From: Pseudomonas rhizoryzae
GTDB taxonomy: Bacteria; Pseudomonadota; Gammaproteobacteria; Pseudomonadales; Pseudomonadaceae
Length of the DNA stretch: 64,000 nucleotides
NCBI RefSeq assembly: GCF_005250615.1
Contig: NZ_SULM01000012.1
Coordinates: 62,001-126,000 of the forward strand
Reading direction: 5' to 3'
Below, one piece after another: positions 8,101-15,607 of this stretch. Every line of letters starts with the position of its first letter. Within the stretch, counting starts at the first letter, position 1. Both the position numbers and the translations under genes were made by a program. Below the pieces are notes generated by a model, which ran no database searches, was not told the DNA's origin, and worked only from the letters and a program-made list of their open reading frames with translations.

Positions 8101-9528
8101 TCACGCACCCCAAACCTCACGCAACCTCTCCAGCGCCTCGCCGATCCGCACCTCCGGCACCGCCGCGAAGCCCAGCACCAAGCCGGCGCGGGCGTCGGGC
8201 GGGGTCGGGCCTTCGGGTAGCCAGTAGCGCGACAGTGGATTGAGTTCCACCTTGACCGCCGCCGCCTGGGCCACCAGCTCGGCTTCGCGGGCCAGGCTTT
8301 CCACCGGCAGGCAGAGGTGCAGGCCGGCCACCGGAACGCCTGGCGGGGCGCAGCCGGGGACTTGGGGCCAGCCGGCCAGCAACGCATCGCGGCGCGCACG
8401 GGCGGCGCGGCGCATACGGCGGATGTGGCGCTGGAAGTGGCCTTGCTCGATGAAGTCGGCCATGACCGTCTGGGTGGCGCTGTCCAGATGACGGATGCCG
8501 GCCCGCTGCAGGGCTAGGAGTTCCGGCACCAGGGCCGGTGGCGCGACCAGATAGCCCAGGCGCAAGCCGGGAAAGGCGATCTTGGAGAAGGTCCCGACAT
8601 AGAGCACCCGGCCGTGGCGATCCAGCGCGGCCAGGGGCGCCAAGGGAGCGCCCTGGTAACGGTATTCGCCGTCGTAGTCGTCCTCGACGATCCAGCCATC
8701 CACCTGCCGCGCCCAATCCAGCAGCGCCAGGCGCCGCGGCAGGGAGAGCACGGCACCGGTGGGATACTGGTGCGACGGCGTGACATAGACCAGTCGGCAG
8801 TCCCGCTGACGGGCCAACTGGTCCACCACGAGCCCCGCATCATCCACCGGCACGCCTTGCAACCGTGCCCCGCCGCTTTGCAAGGCCAAGCCCGCGGCGC
8901 GATAGCCGGGGTCTTCCATTGCCGCCAACCCCCCAGGGGCCAGCAACAGCCGGGCACACAGCTCGATGGCCTGCTGGGCGCCCGTGGTGATCAGGATCTG
9001 CTCGGGCGTGCAGACCAGCCCACGCGCCTGGCGCAGGTAGGCGCAGAGCAGTCGCCGCAGTCGCGGCTCGCCGCCAGGCGCGCGATAACCCAGCAGGGCC
9101 GCCTCTGGATGGCGCCAGAAGCGCTGTTGCAGGCGTGCCCAGGTGGCGAAGGGAAACAGATCCATGGCCGGAATGCCGACCTGAAAGGCGCGCGGTGTAC
9201 CGGACGGCGCGTTGGCAGGGGCTGGTGGCGCCACCGGTGCCGCGCCGGTATGACCGGACAGCGCCTGGGTCGCGCCGGCGACATAGGTGCCATCGCCCAA
9301 GTGGCTGTCGAGGAAGCCTTCTGCCAGTAGTTGCTCATAGGCGGTGATGACGGTGTTGCGGGAAACGCCCAGCAGCCGCGCCAATTCGCGACTGGCCGGC
9401 AGCCGCACGCCGGCGGCCAGTTCGCCGGCCAGGATGCGTCCACGCAGCCCCTGATAGAGCTGGCGCGCCAGGCCCTGTCCAGGCTCCAGCAACAGACCCG
9501 AGGGATCGAAACCCAGCATCATTGGCAC
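8101..9528 (-). CDS. MocR/PdxR-type regulator (GntR HTH fused to aminotransferase domain)
   Basis: A 475-residue chimeric regulator. The N-terminal GntR-type winged helix (LYQGLRGRILAGELAAGVRLP, then LARLLGVSRNTVITAYEQL) binds DNA. The rest is a class I aminotransferase fold that binds pyridoxal phosphate, with the lysine motif FSKIAFPGLRLGYLV and the DDYDGEYRY region visible. Such proteins sense PLP or an amino acid adduct and usually control a divergent neighbour, here the PaiB-like gene 80 bases away. The start could also be Met3 or Met4. It is separated by about 230 bases from the OmpA operon and not obviously related to it. Confidence 0.9.
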   Translation of the reverse strand: MPMMLGFDPSGLLLEPGQGLARQLYQGLRGRILAGELAAGVRLPASRELARLLGVSRNTVITAYEQLLAEGFLDSHLGDGTYVAGATQALSGHTGAAPVAPPAPANAPSGTPRAFQVGIPAMDLFPFATWARLQQRFWRHPEAALLGYRAPGGEPRLRRLLCAYLRQARGLVCTPEQILITTGAQQAIELCARLLLAPGGLAAMEDPGYRAAGLALQSGGARLQGVPVDDAGLVVDQLARQRDCRLVYVTPSHQYPTGAVLSLPRRLALLDWARQVDGWIVEDDYDGEYRYQGAPLAPLAALDRHGRVLYVGTFSKIAFPGLRLGYLVAPPALVPELLALQRAGIRHLDSATQTVMADFIEQGHFQRHIRRMRRAARARRDALLAGWPQVPGCAPPGVPVAGLHLCLPVESLAREAELVAQAAAVKVELNPLSRYWLPEGPTPPDARAGLVLGFAAVPEVRIGEALERLREVWGA

Positions 9529-9608
9529 CCTGAAAGTCGCGGGAATTGGCTCTTACAGGGAGCCAAAGCCGACCTTAGCATGGCGAGACACCGCTGGAGA
9601 TCTTGCTG

Positions 9609-10241
9609 ATGTACCCCAATCCCGCCTTCCGTCTCGACGACCTCCCTGCCTTGCACCGGCACCTGCAGGCCCATGCCCTGGCGCTGCTGGTAAGCCAGAC
9701 CGCGGCCGGTCCGCTGGTCAGCCACCTACCGTTCTGGCTCGACCCGAGCGAGGGCCCCTGCGGCACCCTCTACGGCCATCTGGCCCTCAGCAATCCCCAG
9801 GCGCGCGCCCTCGCCGAGGAGGGCCGGGTAGTGGCGGTGTTCCAGGGGCCCCAGGCCTATGTCAGCCCGTCCCTCTACCCGAGCAAGGCCGAACATGGCC
9901 GGGTGGTGCCGACCTGGAACTACCAGGCCGTGCACGCCCGGGGAACGGTCGAGGTATTCGACGACCCCGAGCGCCTGTTGCCACTGCTGGAGCGCCTCAC
10001 CGCCCAGCATGAAGCCGGGCGTCCCCTGCCTTGGCAGGTCGCGGACGCACCGGCGGATTACCTGCAAGGCATGCTGCGCGCCATCCGCGGCCTGCGCCTG
10101 CCCATCGACAGCCTCCAGGGCATCGCCAAGCTCAGCCAGAATCGCAACGCCGCCGACCGCGAGGGCGTCCGCCGCGGCTTGGCCGCCAGCGACGCGCCGA
10201 GCGATCAGGCGCTGGCCGAATTGATGACCTCTCCCTCCTGA
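9609..10241 (+). CDS. PaiB-like FMN-binding protein
   Basis: A 210-residue protein of the PaiB/FMN-binding split-barrel family. It starts with the typical MYPNPAF and carries LPFWLDPSEGPCGTLYGHLALSNPQ and YVSPSLYPSK..VPTWNYQAVHARG, the core strands of the family. Bacillus PaiB is described as a negative regulator, but many homologues are probably flavin-dependent or pyridoxine-related enzymes. I chose the ATG at 9609 over a TTG six bases earlier because it matches the family N-terminus. It is divergent from a MocR regulator and followed by two acetyltransferase genes, recalling the PaiA/PaiB pairing of a GNAT with this family. Confidence 0.85.
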   Translation: MYPNPAFRLDDLPALHRHLQAHALALLVSQTAAGPLVSHLPFWLDPSEGPCGTLYGHLALSNPQARALAEEGRVVAVFQGPQAYVSPSLYPSKAEHGRVVPTWNYQAVHARGTVEVFDDPERLLPLLERLTAQHEAGRPLPWQVADAPADYLQGMLRAIRGLRLPIDSLQGIAKLSQNRNAADREGVRRGLAASDAPSDQALAELMTSPS

Positions 10242-10255
10242 ACCCGGAGCCAGCC

Positions 10256-10705
10256 ATGACCATCCGCCCACTCACCCCAGCCGACCACGCCGCCTGGCGT
10301 GACCTCTGGCAGGCCTACCTGGCCTTCTACGAAACCGTCTTGCCGGAGACCACCTACGCCCGCACCTGGCAACGCCTGCTCGAGCCGAGCGAACCCATCC
10401 ATGGCGCCCTGGCCTGGGACGGGGAGCAGCCGCTGGGGTTGGTGCACTTCATCTACCACCGCTCCTGCTGGCTCGAACAGGATGACTGCTATCTACAGGA
10501 TCTCTATGTCGCCAAGGATCAGCGCGGCAGTGGCTTCGGTCGCGCCTTGATCGAGCATGTCTACGCGCAGGCAACCGCCAACGGCTGCGACCGGGTGCAC
10601 TGGCTGACCCAGGAGACCAACTATCCGGGGCGCCAGCTCTACGACCGCATTGCCACCCGCTCCGGCTTGATCGAGTACCAACACCTACTCAAGGATCGCT
10701 CATGA
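10256..10705 (+). CDS. GNAT-family N-acetyltransferase
   Basis: A 149-residue acetyl-CoA-dependent N-acetyltransferase. The acetyl-CoA loop is visible as VAKDQRGSGFGRALIEHV (consensus Q/RxxGxG/A) near residue 90, after the strand DCYLQDLYV. The start ATG at 10256 follows a CGGAG site about 6 bases upstream. It lies 14 bases after the PaiB-like gene and overlaps the next acetyltransferase by 4 bases, forming a three-gene unit. In Bacillus, PaiA is a GNAT acting on polyamines; by analogy a polyamine or small amine is a possible substrate here, but this is inference. Confidence 0.88.
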   Translation: MTIRPLTPADHAAWRDLWQAYLAFYETVLPETTYARTWQRLLEPSEPIHGALAWDGEQPLGLVHFIYHRSCWLEQDDCYLQDLYVAKDQRGSGFGRALIEHVYAQATANGCDRVHWLTQETNYPGRQLYDRIATRSGLIEYQHLLKDRS

Positions 10706-11382
10706 CCGCCCTCGACTGGACCCCTGCCCGTCCCCCGCAGCCTCGCCCACTTCAAGGCCAGTACGTACGCCTGGAGCCCCTCGATCCGGCGCGCCATGGC
10801 GCCGATCTCTGGCTGGAGCTGCAGGCCGGCACCCACGCCGACCCTACGCTGTGGCAATACTTGCGGCATGGCCCCTTTGCCGATCAGGTGGCATTCGAGA
10901 CGTGGCTACGACAACTCCTGACCACCCGGGACCCGCTCTTCTTCACCGTGATAGATCCCGACGACGACGCGGCACTGGGCATGCTCGCCTTGATGAGCAT
11001 CGATACTGAAAATGGCTGCATCGAGATCGGCAACGTGGCCCTGGGCGTGCGTCTACAACGCTCGACACTGGCGACCGAAGCCTTCTACCTGCTGATGCAG
11101 GAAGCCTTCGCCCTGGGCAATCGCCGGCTGGAATGGAAATGCGACGCCGCCAACGCCCGCTCGAAACGGGCCGCCGAACGCCTGGGCTTCCGCTACGAAG
11201 GCCTGTTCCGCCAGCACCGGGTGGTCAAAGGACTTAACCGCGATACCGCCTGGTTCAGCCTGCTGGACCGTGAATGGCCGACCGTGGACGCCGGCTTCCA
11301 GCGCTGGCTGGCCGCGGAGAATTTCGATAGCGAGGGCCGGCAACGCAGCGCCCTGGCCGTAGCCGCCGCCTCGGCCGTCTAA
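10702..11382 (+). CDS. GNAT-family N-acetyltransferase (RimJ/RimL type)
   Basis: A 226-residue GNAT of the RimJ/RimL group, which acetylates protein N-termini or small molecules. RLEPLDPARHGADLW marks the N-terminal region. IEIGNVALGVRLQRSTLATEAFYLLMQEAF covers the acetyl-CoA region, and RLEWKCDAANARSKRAAERLGFRYEG is the conserved C-terminal strand-helix of this subgroup. The start overlaps the preceding stop as ATGA, so it is coupled to the first acetyltransferase. The C-terminal 30 residues extend past the domain and are not distinctive. Confidence 0.9.
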   Translation: MTALDWTPARPPQPRPLQGQYVRLEPLDPARHGADLWLELQAGTHADPTLWQYLRHGPFADQVAFETWLRQLLTTRDPLFFTVIDPDDDAALGMLALMSIDTENGCIEIGNVALGVRLQRSTLATEAFYLLMQEAFALGNRRLEWKCDAANARSKRAAERLGFRYEGLFRQHRVVKGLNRDTAWFSLLDREWPTVDAGFQRWLAAENFDSEGRQRSALAVAAASAV

Positions 11383-11420
11383 GCCGCTAAGGTAGCCGAA
11401 GGGGGACGCGCGAAGGAGGA

Positions 11421-11444
11421 GGCCAGCGCCGATCAGCGCTGGCC
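11421..11444. terminator. Hairpin between convergent GNAT and CBS genes
   Basis: GGCCAGCGC and GCGCTGGCC form a perfect 9-bp stem with a 6-base loop between two convergent genes. There is no T-tract on either side, so this is a weak or factor-assisted bidirectional terminator at best. Confidence 0.45.
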
Positions 11445-11454
11445 CGACGCAGGC

Positions 11455-11889
11455 TCACTCGCCGCGGATATAACCTTCCAACTGGCGGATCAACGCGGCC
11501 TGCTCGATCATGGTTTCTTTGACCAGGTCACCGATGGACAGCAAGCCGATCAGTTGACCATTACCCATCACCGGCAGGTGGCGCAGGCGGTGCTCGGTCA
11601 TCAGCGCCAGGCACTCGGCGACCGTCTGCTGCGGCAGGATGATGATCACCGCAGCGGTCATGATGGTGCTCACCGGAGTGGCATAAGAGGAGCGTCCCTG
11701 CAGCACCATCTTGCGTGCATAGTCCCGCTCGCTGACGATGCCGACCAGTTCGCTGCCCCGCACCACCGGCAGAGCACCGACGTTCTTGTCCGCCATCAGT
11801 TGCAGCGCTTCGAGGACCGAGGCCTCCGGCGTGGTGGTGTAGACCGCTTGCTGAGTTTTGGCGGCGAGTAACTGGGCGACGGTTTTCAT
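11455..11889 (-). CDS. CBS-domain protein
   Basis: A 144-residue protein made of two CBS motifs (about residues 8-65 and 72-135) with no attached enzymatic domain. The repeats carry KNVGALPVVRGSELVGIVSERD and LRHLPVMGNGQLIGLLSIGDLV. Stand-alone CBS pairs bind adenosine nucleotides or related ligands and act as energy sensors. A good GGAG site precedes the ATG. It stands alone after convergent transcription with the acetyltransferase unit, so its partner is unknown. Confidence 0.9.
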   Translation of the reverse strand: MKTVAQLLAAKTQQAVYTTTPEASVLEALQLMADKNVGALPVVRGSELVGIVSERDYARKMVLQGRSSYATPVSTIMTAAVIIILPQQTVAECLALMTEHRLRHLPVMGNGQLIGLLSIGDLVKETMIEQAALIRQLEGYIRGE

Positions 11890-12359
11890 GAGTGTTCTCC
11901 TGAGGGAAGGCGAGCGTGACCGGAAGCGCCTGGCCGGGCCAGTCAGCCGATTACATCAGTCCAATTGAAGACTCTTATCGTCCGAACGACGTCGATCCCG
12001 CCACCGACGCCATGCTCGGGCCAGCGGGAAGTCCACGGTCAATAACACTAGCACCGCCGGCGCCCGAGCGCCGTCCCAGACGAAGTTCAGCAGCACGCCA
12101 CCACCCGCAGCATCCGACCGAAGGCGTGGGTCGGCAGCCAGGCGATAGTGGGGGCGCTCGCTAGGCCCGCCGCGGCCAGCGTCTCGTCTTCTCCCGCATG
12201 CGGACGGTCTCGCCGAATCGAATAGCTCGCCGGTCAGGCCCGCGGAAAGGCGCCGTGATCAGGAATGAGGATGTCCGCACACAAGACGCGCGCCTGGACA
12301 GGGACGCAGAGGAAGAGCAGCGGCAAGGGCCGAATGGCCCTTGTCTGGCCGGCAATGAC
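11890..12359. other. Gene-poor stretch, no confident gene
   Basis: About 470 bases without a gene I can support. Short frames exist on both strands but lack ribosome binding sites. One minus-strand frame ending at 11956 encodes a hydrophobic stretch (LLNFVWDGARAPAVLVLLTV) without a credible start, and may be a decayed gene. A GC-rich hairpin, CAAGGGCC and GGCCCTTG (12324-12331 and 12336-12343), sits just downstream of the small gene that ends at 12360 and could be its terminator or a stabilising 3' end. Confidence 0.4.
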
Positions 12360-12491
12360 TCAGTGAGCGGCGTGCACCAGGGCACCGCGAGGACGCTCGG
12401 GCTGGGCCTCGAGCGGACGACGTTCGGCAGGCTGGTCGAGCAACTTGTCCAGCAGGCCACGCAAGGCGCGTTTCTTGAGATCTTTCAGCAT
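12360..12491 (-). CDS. Small basic amphipathic protein, 43 residues
   Basis: An uncharacterised small open frame. It encodes 43 residues starting MLKDLKKRALRGLLDKLLDQ, a probable amphipathic helix, followed by a Pro/Arg-rich tail ending VHAAH. Support comes from a perfect GGAGG ribosome binding site 7 bases before the ATG, an operator-like dyad just upstream, and a hairpin just downstream. I know no named family. It could be a membrane-associated or protein-binding small protein, or a toxin-like peptide; sequence alone does not decide. Confidence 0.6.
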   Translation of the reverse strand: MLKDLKKRALRGLLDKLLDQPAERRPLEAQPERPRGALVHAAH

Positions 12492-12512
12492 CGCGAATCC
12501 TCCCAGGATCGT

Positions 12513-12528
12513 TATAGCCTTGGCTATA
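12513..12528. promoter_or_regulatory. 16-bp dyad upstream of the small gene
   Basis: TATAGCC and GGCTATA flank a 2-base centre, 21 bases upstream of the small gene's ATG. The position fits an operator or a dyad overlapping the promoter's -10 region (TATAAC on the minus strand). Confidence 0.4.
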
Positions 12529-12647
12529 TTAAATAGCAGACCCTATCGGAAGGTGTTAGTGCTTTTTATCAATCAGAGAAATAGAGGCGACCTAAACACC
12601 GCCAAGCCCAAGGACTGACGTGGAGGGAAAAGCCCGCGACAAAGGCT

Positions 12648-12814
12648 CTAGTGTGGTGTTTCAGAAGTTCGCGCAAGAAGTGGCGAGTGATTTTTGTTCA
12701 TGGGCTAGGCGCCGCGACGAGTCATAGCAGGGCTATGGCGAGGAGTGGCAACGACGTCCATGGACAAAAAGCGCCGCCAAAATTGTGTAGTTAACTTCTG
12801 AAACACCACACTAG
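12648..12814. repeat. MITE-like element A (159 bp between CTAG copies)
   Basis: A perfect 22-bp inverted repeat (12648-12669 and 12793-12814) bounds the element. Its outermost four bases on each side are CTAG, which read as a target duplication. The element proper then starts TGTGGTG and ends CACCACA. The interior keeps partial dyad symmetry (TTTTTGTTCATGG against CCATGGACAAAAA; CATAGC against CTATG), and there is no transposase. TG..CA ends with a CTAG target recall IS481-type transposons, so this is probably a non-autonomous derivative. Confidence 0.75.
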
Positions 12815-12987
12815 GTTCTGTACGAAAAATGCCTGCGCTCGGTGATGCTTCGTTGAAAAAGGCTTCGGAATGCTCATTTACCGCTCGTAAACTCGTTCGC
12901 GAGCCCGGTCCGCTTCCTCAGCCTTTTTCGCGGGGCCGCCTAGGCCTCGCCTGACCGTCGCTCGGCGACTTTTCGTACAGAACCTAG
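12811..12987. repeat. MITE-like element B abutting element A
   Basis: A perfect 18-bp inverted repeat (12811-12828 and 12970-12987) includes CTAG at both outer ends. The element proper begins GTTCTGTACGAAAA and ends TTTTCGTACAGAAC. It is about 169 bp long, has no coding capacity, and is unrelated in sequence to element A. Its left CTAG (12811-12814) is the same four bases as the right CTAG of element A. Its right CTAG supplies the stop codon of the AraC gene. Confidence 0.75.
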
Positions 12988-14033
12988 TCCTCTTCGTTCA
13001 GCCGAGTCCTCAGCCGTCGACGCGCCTCCTGTGGCGTCACACCCGTCCAGCGCTTGAAGGCGCGGCGGAAATTGCGCAGGTCGCCAAAGCCGGTCTGGAA
13101 GGCCACCTCGGTCAGGGCCAGGTCTTCGCGACCGAGCAGCGCCAACGCCAGGCCGCGACGGGCTTCGTCGAGCAGCGCCTGATAGCTCGTACCCACTGCC
13201 TCGAGCCGGCGCCTCAGGGTCCGCTCGCTGAGATTGAGCGGCGCGGCCAGTTGCGCCAGGGTCGGCGGCGTATCCAGTCGCTTGCACAGCTCGCGCTGCA
13301 AGCCCTCCACCAGATCCGTCCGCAACGGATCGAAACCGGCGGTCGCCTCCAAGAGCTCGACGACCTCGGCGGCCACGGCGTCGTCACGGGTCGCCAAAGG
13401 CAAGGCCAGCCAGGCGGCATCGAATTCGATGGCGGTAACCGCCGCGGTAAAGCGCACCGGACACTGGAACAACGCCGCATAGCGCTCGCCGTGCGGCGGC
13501 GCTGGATAGTCCAGGCACAGGGCTTGCGGCAGGAGTGCCGTTCCGGTCAGATGCCGGGCGATGCTCACCACGCTGGCCAGACCCTCTTCCATGTAGAAGG
13601 CGGTCACCGCCGGCTCGTGGAAACGTGGCGTCAGCAGCAGCCGTACCGACTTGGCCTCCTGTTCCAGACCATAGTCCAGCATGGCGCCGGCCTGCCGTTG
13701 ATAGTGCAGGCCCAGCGCCAGGGCCGCTCCCAGGGTGGCGCAAGCCTGCATGCCAAGACCGACCAGACCGAGCGAAACGGTGGTCTGGCGTGCCCCCACG
13801 GCCAATCCCAGGCCATCGTCTCCCAGTTGCGCCAGGCAGCGCCTGACCAGCAGATAGCCCTGCCGGTGCGACAATCGAAAGCCCGGTCGCTGCACATCGG
13901 CCGGGGTGAATCCCAGGCCGCGGCAGAGTCGCTCCACGTCCCCCTGGCGGTCAGCCGCCACTCGCAGCAGCAGGCGAGATACCTGGGGCGGCGCCGAAGC
14001 ACGGGAAAAGCGCGGATCGACCGGGTCCGGCAT
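12984..14033 (-). CDS. AraC-family transcriptional regulator
   Basis: A 349-residue regulator with an N-terminal effector domain of the Arabinose_bd type (residues 20-210) and a C-terminal double helix-turn-helix (LNLSERTLRRRLEAVGTSYQALLDEARRGLAL, then EVAFQTGFGDLRNFRRAFKRWTGVTPQEARRR). It is divergent from the flavin monooxygenase/SDR pair, whose expression it most likely activates in response to their substrate. The TAG stop lies inside the CTAG at the edge of a MITE-like repeat, so its 3' end has been an insertion target. Confidence 0.92.
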   Translation of the reverse strand: MPDPVDPRFSRASAPPQVSRLLLRVAADRQGDVERLCRGLGFTPADVQRPGFRLSHRQGYLLVRRCLAQLGDDGLGLAVGARQTTVSLGLVGLGMQACATLGAALALGLHYQRQAGAMLDYGLEQEAKSVRLLLTPRFHEPAVTAFYMEEGLASVVSIARHLTGTALLPQALCLDYPAPPHGERYAALFQCPVRFTAAVTAIEFDAAWLALPLATRDDAVAAEVVELLEATAGFDPLRTDLVEGLQRELCKRLDTPPTLAQLAAPLNLSERTLRRRLEAVGTSYQALLDEARRGLALALLGREDLALTEVAFQTGFGDLRNFRRAFKRWTGVTPQEARRRLRTRLNEED

Positions 14034-14206
14034 GGCGACACTCCACGGGCGTGAACGTACCCAGACGTTAACGCAGCGGCGTCCGGGCGGAAATGCCCAG
14101 GTAACGGCTGTCCGTTTCGGCCCCCCTCGCTGGCCGCTGTCACCCTGCCGCGGCCCCTCGCCCAGTCGCTAACGTCTGTCTGGACCCCCCATTCACGGAG
14201 ACCAGC

Positions 14207-15595
14207 ATGACCGACGACCTCCCCTATCAGGACTGCGGCGAACGCATTTGCATCGTCGGCGGTGGCCCGGGCGGCCTGTGCATGGCCCGCGCCCTCAAGC
14301 GTCGGGGCCTGGCCTACGACCAGTTCGAGCGCCACAGTGACTTCGGCGGCGTCTGGGACCTGGATAACCCCGGCACGCCCATGTACGAATCCGCTCACTT
14401 CATCTCGTCGCGAGACCTCTCGGGCTTTCTCGACTATCCGATGCCCCGCACCTTTCCCGACTATCCCAGCAATCGCCAGATCCTCGATTACCTGCGCGCC
14501 TTCGCCCGCACCTTCGGCCTCTACGCCCAGGCCCGCTTCAACACGACCGTCGAACGCGTCGACAAGGATGCGCAAGGCCGCTGGATCATCACCCTGGACA
14601 GTGGCGAGCGCCGCCGCTATCGGGCATTGATCTGCGCCACCGGTTGCAACTGGGACCCCAACCTACCGGAGATTCCGGGCCACTTCAGCGGCGAGATCCG
14701 CCATGCGGTCAGCTACCGGCGCGCTGCGGAATTCCAGGGCAAGCGGGTGCTCATCGTCGGCGCTGGCAATTCCGGGGCGGATATCGCCTGCGACGCCGCC
14801 GCCAACGCCGAGCGCGCCTTCATCAGCCTGAGACGCGGCTACCATTTCATCCCCAAGCACCTCTTCGGCGTGCCGGCGGACGTCTTCGGTGAACGCGGTC
14901 CACGTCTGCCGCTGTGGCTGGAACGGCCGCTGTTCCAGGGCCTGCTGCGGCTGCTGCAAGGCGACCTGACCCGCTTCGGCCTGCCCAAGCCGGACCATCG
15001 CCTGTTCGAAAGCCATCCGCTGCTCAACAGCCAACTGCTGCACCACCTGCAGCACGGCAATATCCAGGCGCGTCCGGACGTCTCCCACTTCGAGGGCGAC
15101 CAGGTGGTGTTTCGCGATGGCAGTCGGGAAACCCTCGACCTGGTGCTCTATGCCACCGGCTATCGCTGGAGTTGCCGCTACGCCGCCGACTACTTCAGCT
15201 GGCAGCACGGGCGACCACAGCTCTATCTCTCCATCTTCAGCCGCCAGCACGCCAACCTGTTCGGCATCGGCTACCTGGAGACCAATTCCAGCGCCTACAA
15301 GCTGTTCGATCAGGAGGCCCATCTGATCGCTTGCCACCTGGCCGACCAGCGCCAGCGCCCGCACCAAGCTCGCGAATTCCAGGCGCTGATCCAGCGGGAC
15401 GATCCGGATCTCTCCGGCGGCATCCGCTTCGTCGACTCGCCACGCCACGCCGTCTACCTGGAGGTGCACGCGCTGCAGACCTACCTGCGCCAGTTGCGCC
15501 GCCGACTGGGCTGGTGCGAGCTGGCGCCGGGCTATTTCGATCCCCTGCGCCAGGCGCCCGAGTCCCTGCCAGCCAGCCTACCCACCCCGTCCTGA
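14207..15595 (+). CDS. Flavin-containing monooxygenase
   Basis: A 462-residue NADPH- and FAD-dependent monooxygenase. The FAD-binding GGGPGGLCMARALKRRG is at residues 19-35, followed by ERHSDFGGVWD. The FMO fingerprint FSGEIRHAVSY (FxGxxxHxxxY) lies near residue 160, and the NADPH-binding GAGNSGADIA near 185. A late ATG motif (LVLYATGYRW) is near 310. Such enzymes oxygenate S or N atoms or act as Baeyer-Villiger oxidases. The neighbouring short-chain dehydrogenase, 12 bases downstream, suggests a two-step catabolic reaction on an alcohol or ketone, but the substrate is unknown. Confidence 0.9.
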   Translation: MTDDLPYQDCGERICIVGGGPGGLCMARALKRRGLAYDQFERHSDFGGVWDLDNPGTPMYESAHFISSRDLSGFLDYPMPRTFPDYPSNRQILDYLRAFARTFGLYAQARFNTTVERVDKDAQGRWIITLDSGERRRYRALICATGCNWDPNLPEIPGHFSGEIRHAVSYRRAAEFQGKRVLIVGAGNSGADIACDAAANAERAFISLRRGYHFIPKHLFGVPADVFGERGPRLPLWLERPLFQGLLRLLQGDLTRFGLPKPDHRLFESHPLLNSQLLHHLQHGNIQARPDVSHFEGDQVVFRDGSRETLDLVLYATGYRWSCRYAADYFSWQHGRPQLYLSIFSRQHANLFGIGYLETNSSAYKLFDQEAHLIACHLADQRQRPHQAREFQALIQRDDPDLSGGIRFVDSPRHAVYLEVHALQTYLRQLRRRLGWCELAPGYFDPLRQAPESLPASLPTPS

Positions 15596-15607
15596 GCGAG
15601 CCCGCCC

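Noticed and set aside
12161-12460. A 99-codon minus-strand frame beside the MITE region
   Set aside because: It overlaps the better-supported 43-codon gene in another frame and lacks a ribosome site and family match.
12652-12983. Possible complete insertion sequence
   Set aside because: No transposase frame; the two elements are only about 160-170 bp, so they are non-autonomous.
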